A stretch of 64,000 bases of DNA from Maridesulfovibrio ferrireducens (GTDB lineage Bacteria; Desulfobacterota; Desulfovibrionia; Desulfovibrionales; Desulfovibrionaceae). The stretch lies in NCBI RefSeq assembly GCF_900101105.1, contig NZ_FNGA01000005.1, forward strand, positions 267,195-331,194, given 5' to 3'. The position numbers were made by a program, and so were the translations under genes. Below the pieces are notes generated by a model. That model was not told the DNA's origin. It saw nothing but the letters and a program-made list of their open reading frames with translations, and searched no databases. The first letter of the stretch is position 1, and the number at the start of each line of letters is the position of its first letter. This document shows positions 63,336 to 64,000 of this stretch, one piece after another.

Positions 63336-63365
63336 AAGGGCTTCTCACTTTCAGTGAGAAACCCT
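63336..63365 (-). terminator. tRNA-type terminator attached to the third att copy
   Basis: AAGGG..TTCTCAC and GTGAGAA..CCCTT pair, with T-run AAAAAA (minus strand TTTTTT) at 63332-63337. It occupies the same position relative to the tRNA-Leu end as the other two terminators but has an unrelated stem. Confidence 0.65.
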
Positions 63366-63376
63366 TATATTTCAAA

Positions 63377-63432
63377 TGGTACCGGGAGAGAGAATTGAAC
63401 TCTCATGGTATCACTACCGGCGGATTTTGAGT
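63377..63432 (-). other. Integration (att) site copy 3: 3' part of tRNA-Leu(CAA)
   Basis: These 56 bases are identical to 41478-41533 (anticodon loop to ACCA on the minus strand). The 3-4 bases beyond (CGGA side) also complete the anticodon stem here, but no D arm or 5' acceptor half follows, so it is again only a target end. It is the border of element B and the next element, whose integrase gene starts 166 bases to the right. The intact tRNA gene should lie further right, outside the window. Confidence 0.85.
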
Positions 63433-63597
63433 CCGTTTTATAGGGTTTCAGAAGAAATCACACATCTTCACAAAAATTCAGTTAACCATTGTTTTAACTA
63501 ACTTTTTAACTGAATAAGTTTCATTTATTATCACTTGTGATCATTGTCCATCTCTTAAAAAAGTTGTACAGGAGTTGTACAGGAAATGGAGGTAAGG

Positions 63598-64000
63598 ATG
63601 GCAACAAGACCAAAATGGAACAAAACAAAGTACCCCGGAGTACGCTACCGTGAGCACGAAACCCGTAAGCACGGTATTCAACCGGACAAGTATTTTGCAA
63701 TCACCTATAAGTATGAAGGCAAGACCAAAACCGAGCCCATAGGTTGGGCAAGCAATGGGTTCAAAGCTCAGGATGCAGCTAATATTCTGAGTGAGCTTAA
63801 AGTCAGTCAGGCCCAAGGTAAATTTCCACAGACCCTGAAACAGAAAAAAGAAATGGCCACCGCCGCCCTCAAGGAAAAAGAAACCCGCGAAAAGGCAGAG
63901 AAAGATAAAGGCATTACTTTTGATGAAATATGGACACAATTCTATCGGCCACAAGCAGAATCCAATAAATCTGCAAAATCATGGAAAAGAGAAGAAAGCC
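63598..64000 (+). CDS. Tyrosine integrase of a third element, N-terminal part
   Basis: The first 134 codons are visible before the window ends. It begins MATRPKWNKTKYPGVRYREH with a GGAGG site upstream, followed by an AP2-like arm-binding segment (YFAITYKYEGKTKTEPIGWAS). A Lys/Glu helix and the start of the core-binding domain (GITFDEIWTQFYRPQAESNKSAKSW) follow. The last 125 bases match the broken integrase at 29632 almost exactly. Placement just right of att copy 3 fits an integrase for the tRNA-Leu site. Confidence 0.85.
   Translation, partial: MATRPKWNKTKYPGVRYREHETRKHGIQPDKYFAITYKYEGKTKTEPIGWASNGFKAQDAANILSELKVSQAQGKFPQTLKQKKEMATAALKEKETREKAEKDKGITFDEIWTQFYRPQAESNKSAKSWKREES

Overview
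The window looks like a piece of a Desulfovibrionaceae-type (marine, anaerobic, sulfate-reducer-like) chromosome of moderate GC. I infer this from a strictly anaerobic glycyl radical enzyme with its activase, a PocR-type sensor kinase paired with a sigma-54 activator, and several nested integrative elements. The genus is inference. No rRNA or complete tRNA gene lies in the window.

Left part (1-16 kb) is mostly core-like metabolism and stress. It holds a Cus/Czc-type heavy-metal RND efflux operon on the minus strand (outer membrane channel, adaptor, truncated pump). A HAMP/SpoIIE-type phosphatase and a methionine-rich exported protein are divergent from it. A glycyl radical diol-dehydratase operon follows on the minus strand (membrane protein, GlcG/PduO-C-like protein, dehydratase, activase). 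A PocR-domain histidine kinase and a sigma-54 response regulator are divergent from that operon and probably switch it on through a candidate -24/-12 promoter near 12.24 kb.

16.2-22.8 kb is a compact RiPP (thiazole/oxazole-type, TOMM) cluster. Three precursors have nearly identical nitrile-hydratase-like leaders and divergent Cys-rich cores, and a fourth mini-gene has lost almost all of its leader. They are followed by a fused cyclodehydratase/YcaO, a SagB-type dehydrogenase and a membrane M50 protease. The cluster ends directly against a 3' scrap of an integrase. An amino-acid ABC transporter operon (minus strand) follows.

25-64 kb is accessory DNA. A degenerate Fic copy and a membrane NACHT NTPase precede a tandem array of elements integrated at the 3' end of a tRNA-Leu(CAA) gene. 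Three copies of the tRNA 3' end plus its terminator (29.59, 41.48 and 63.38 kb) each sit next to an integrase: broken, intact, and cut off by the window end. Element A (29.6-41.5 kb) carries a DHA2-type MFS exporter, a two-module NRPS with a reductase release domain and a C-terminal cyclic-nucleotide-binding-like domain, and an EntD-like phosphopantetheinyl transferase. Element B (41.5-63.4 kb) carries a six-gene block of exported proteins of unknown function, an intact Fic protein, a three-gene operon (metallo-beta-lactamase fold, E2-E1-JAB fusion, patatin phospholipase) that looks like an undescribed or poorly described defence system, a structured RNA candidate, and a mobilisation/replication module. 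In that module two mob genes are nested in another frame inside the relaxase gene, as in ColE1.

The strongest novelty candidates are the MBL / E2-E1-JAB / patatin operon, the NRPS-reductase-cNBD fusion, the TOMM cluster with its leader-deleted precursor, and the six-gene secreted cluster. All functions are read from sequence motifs without database searches.
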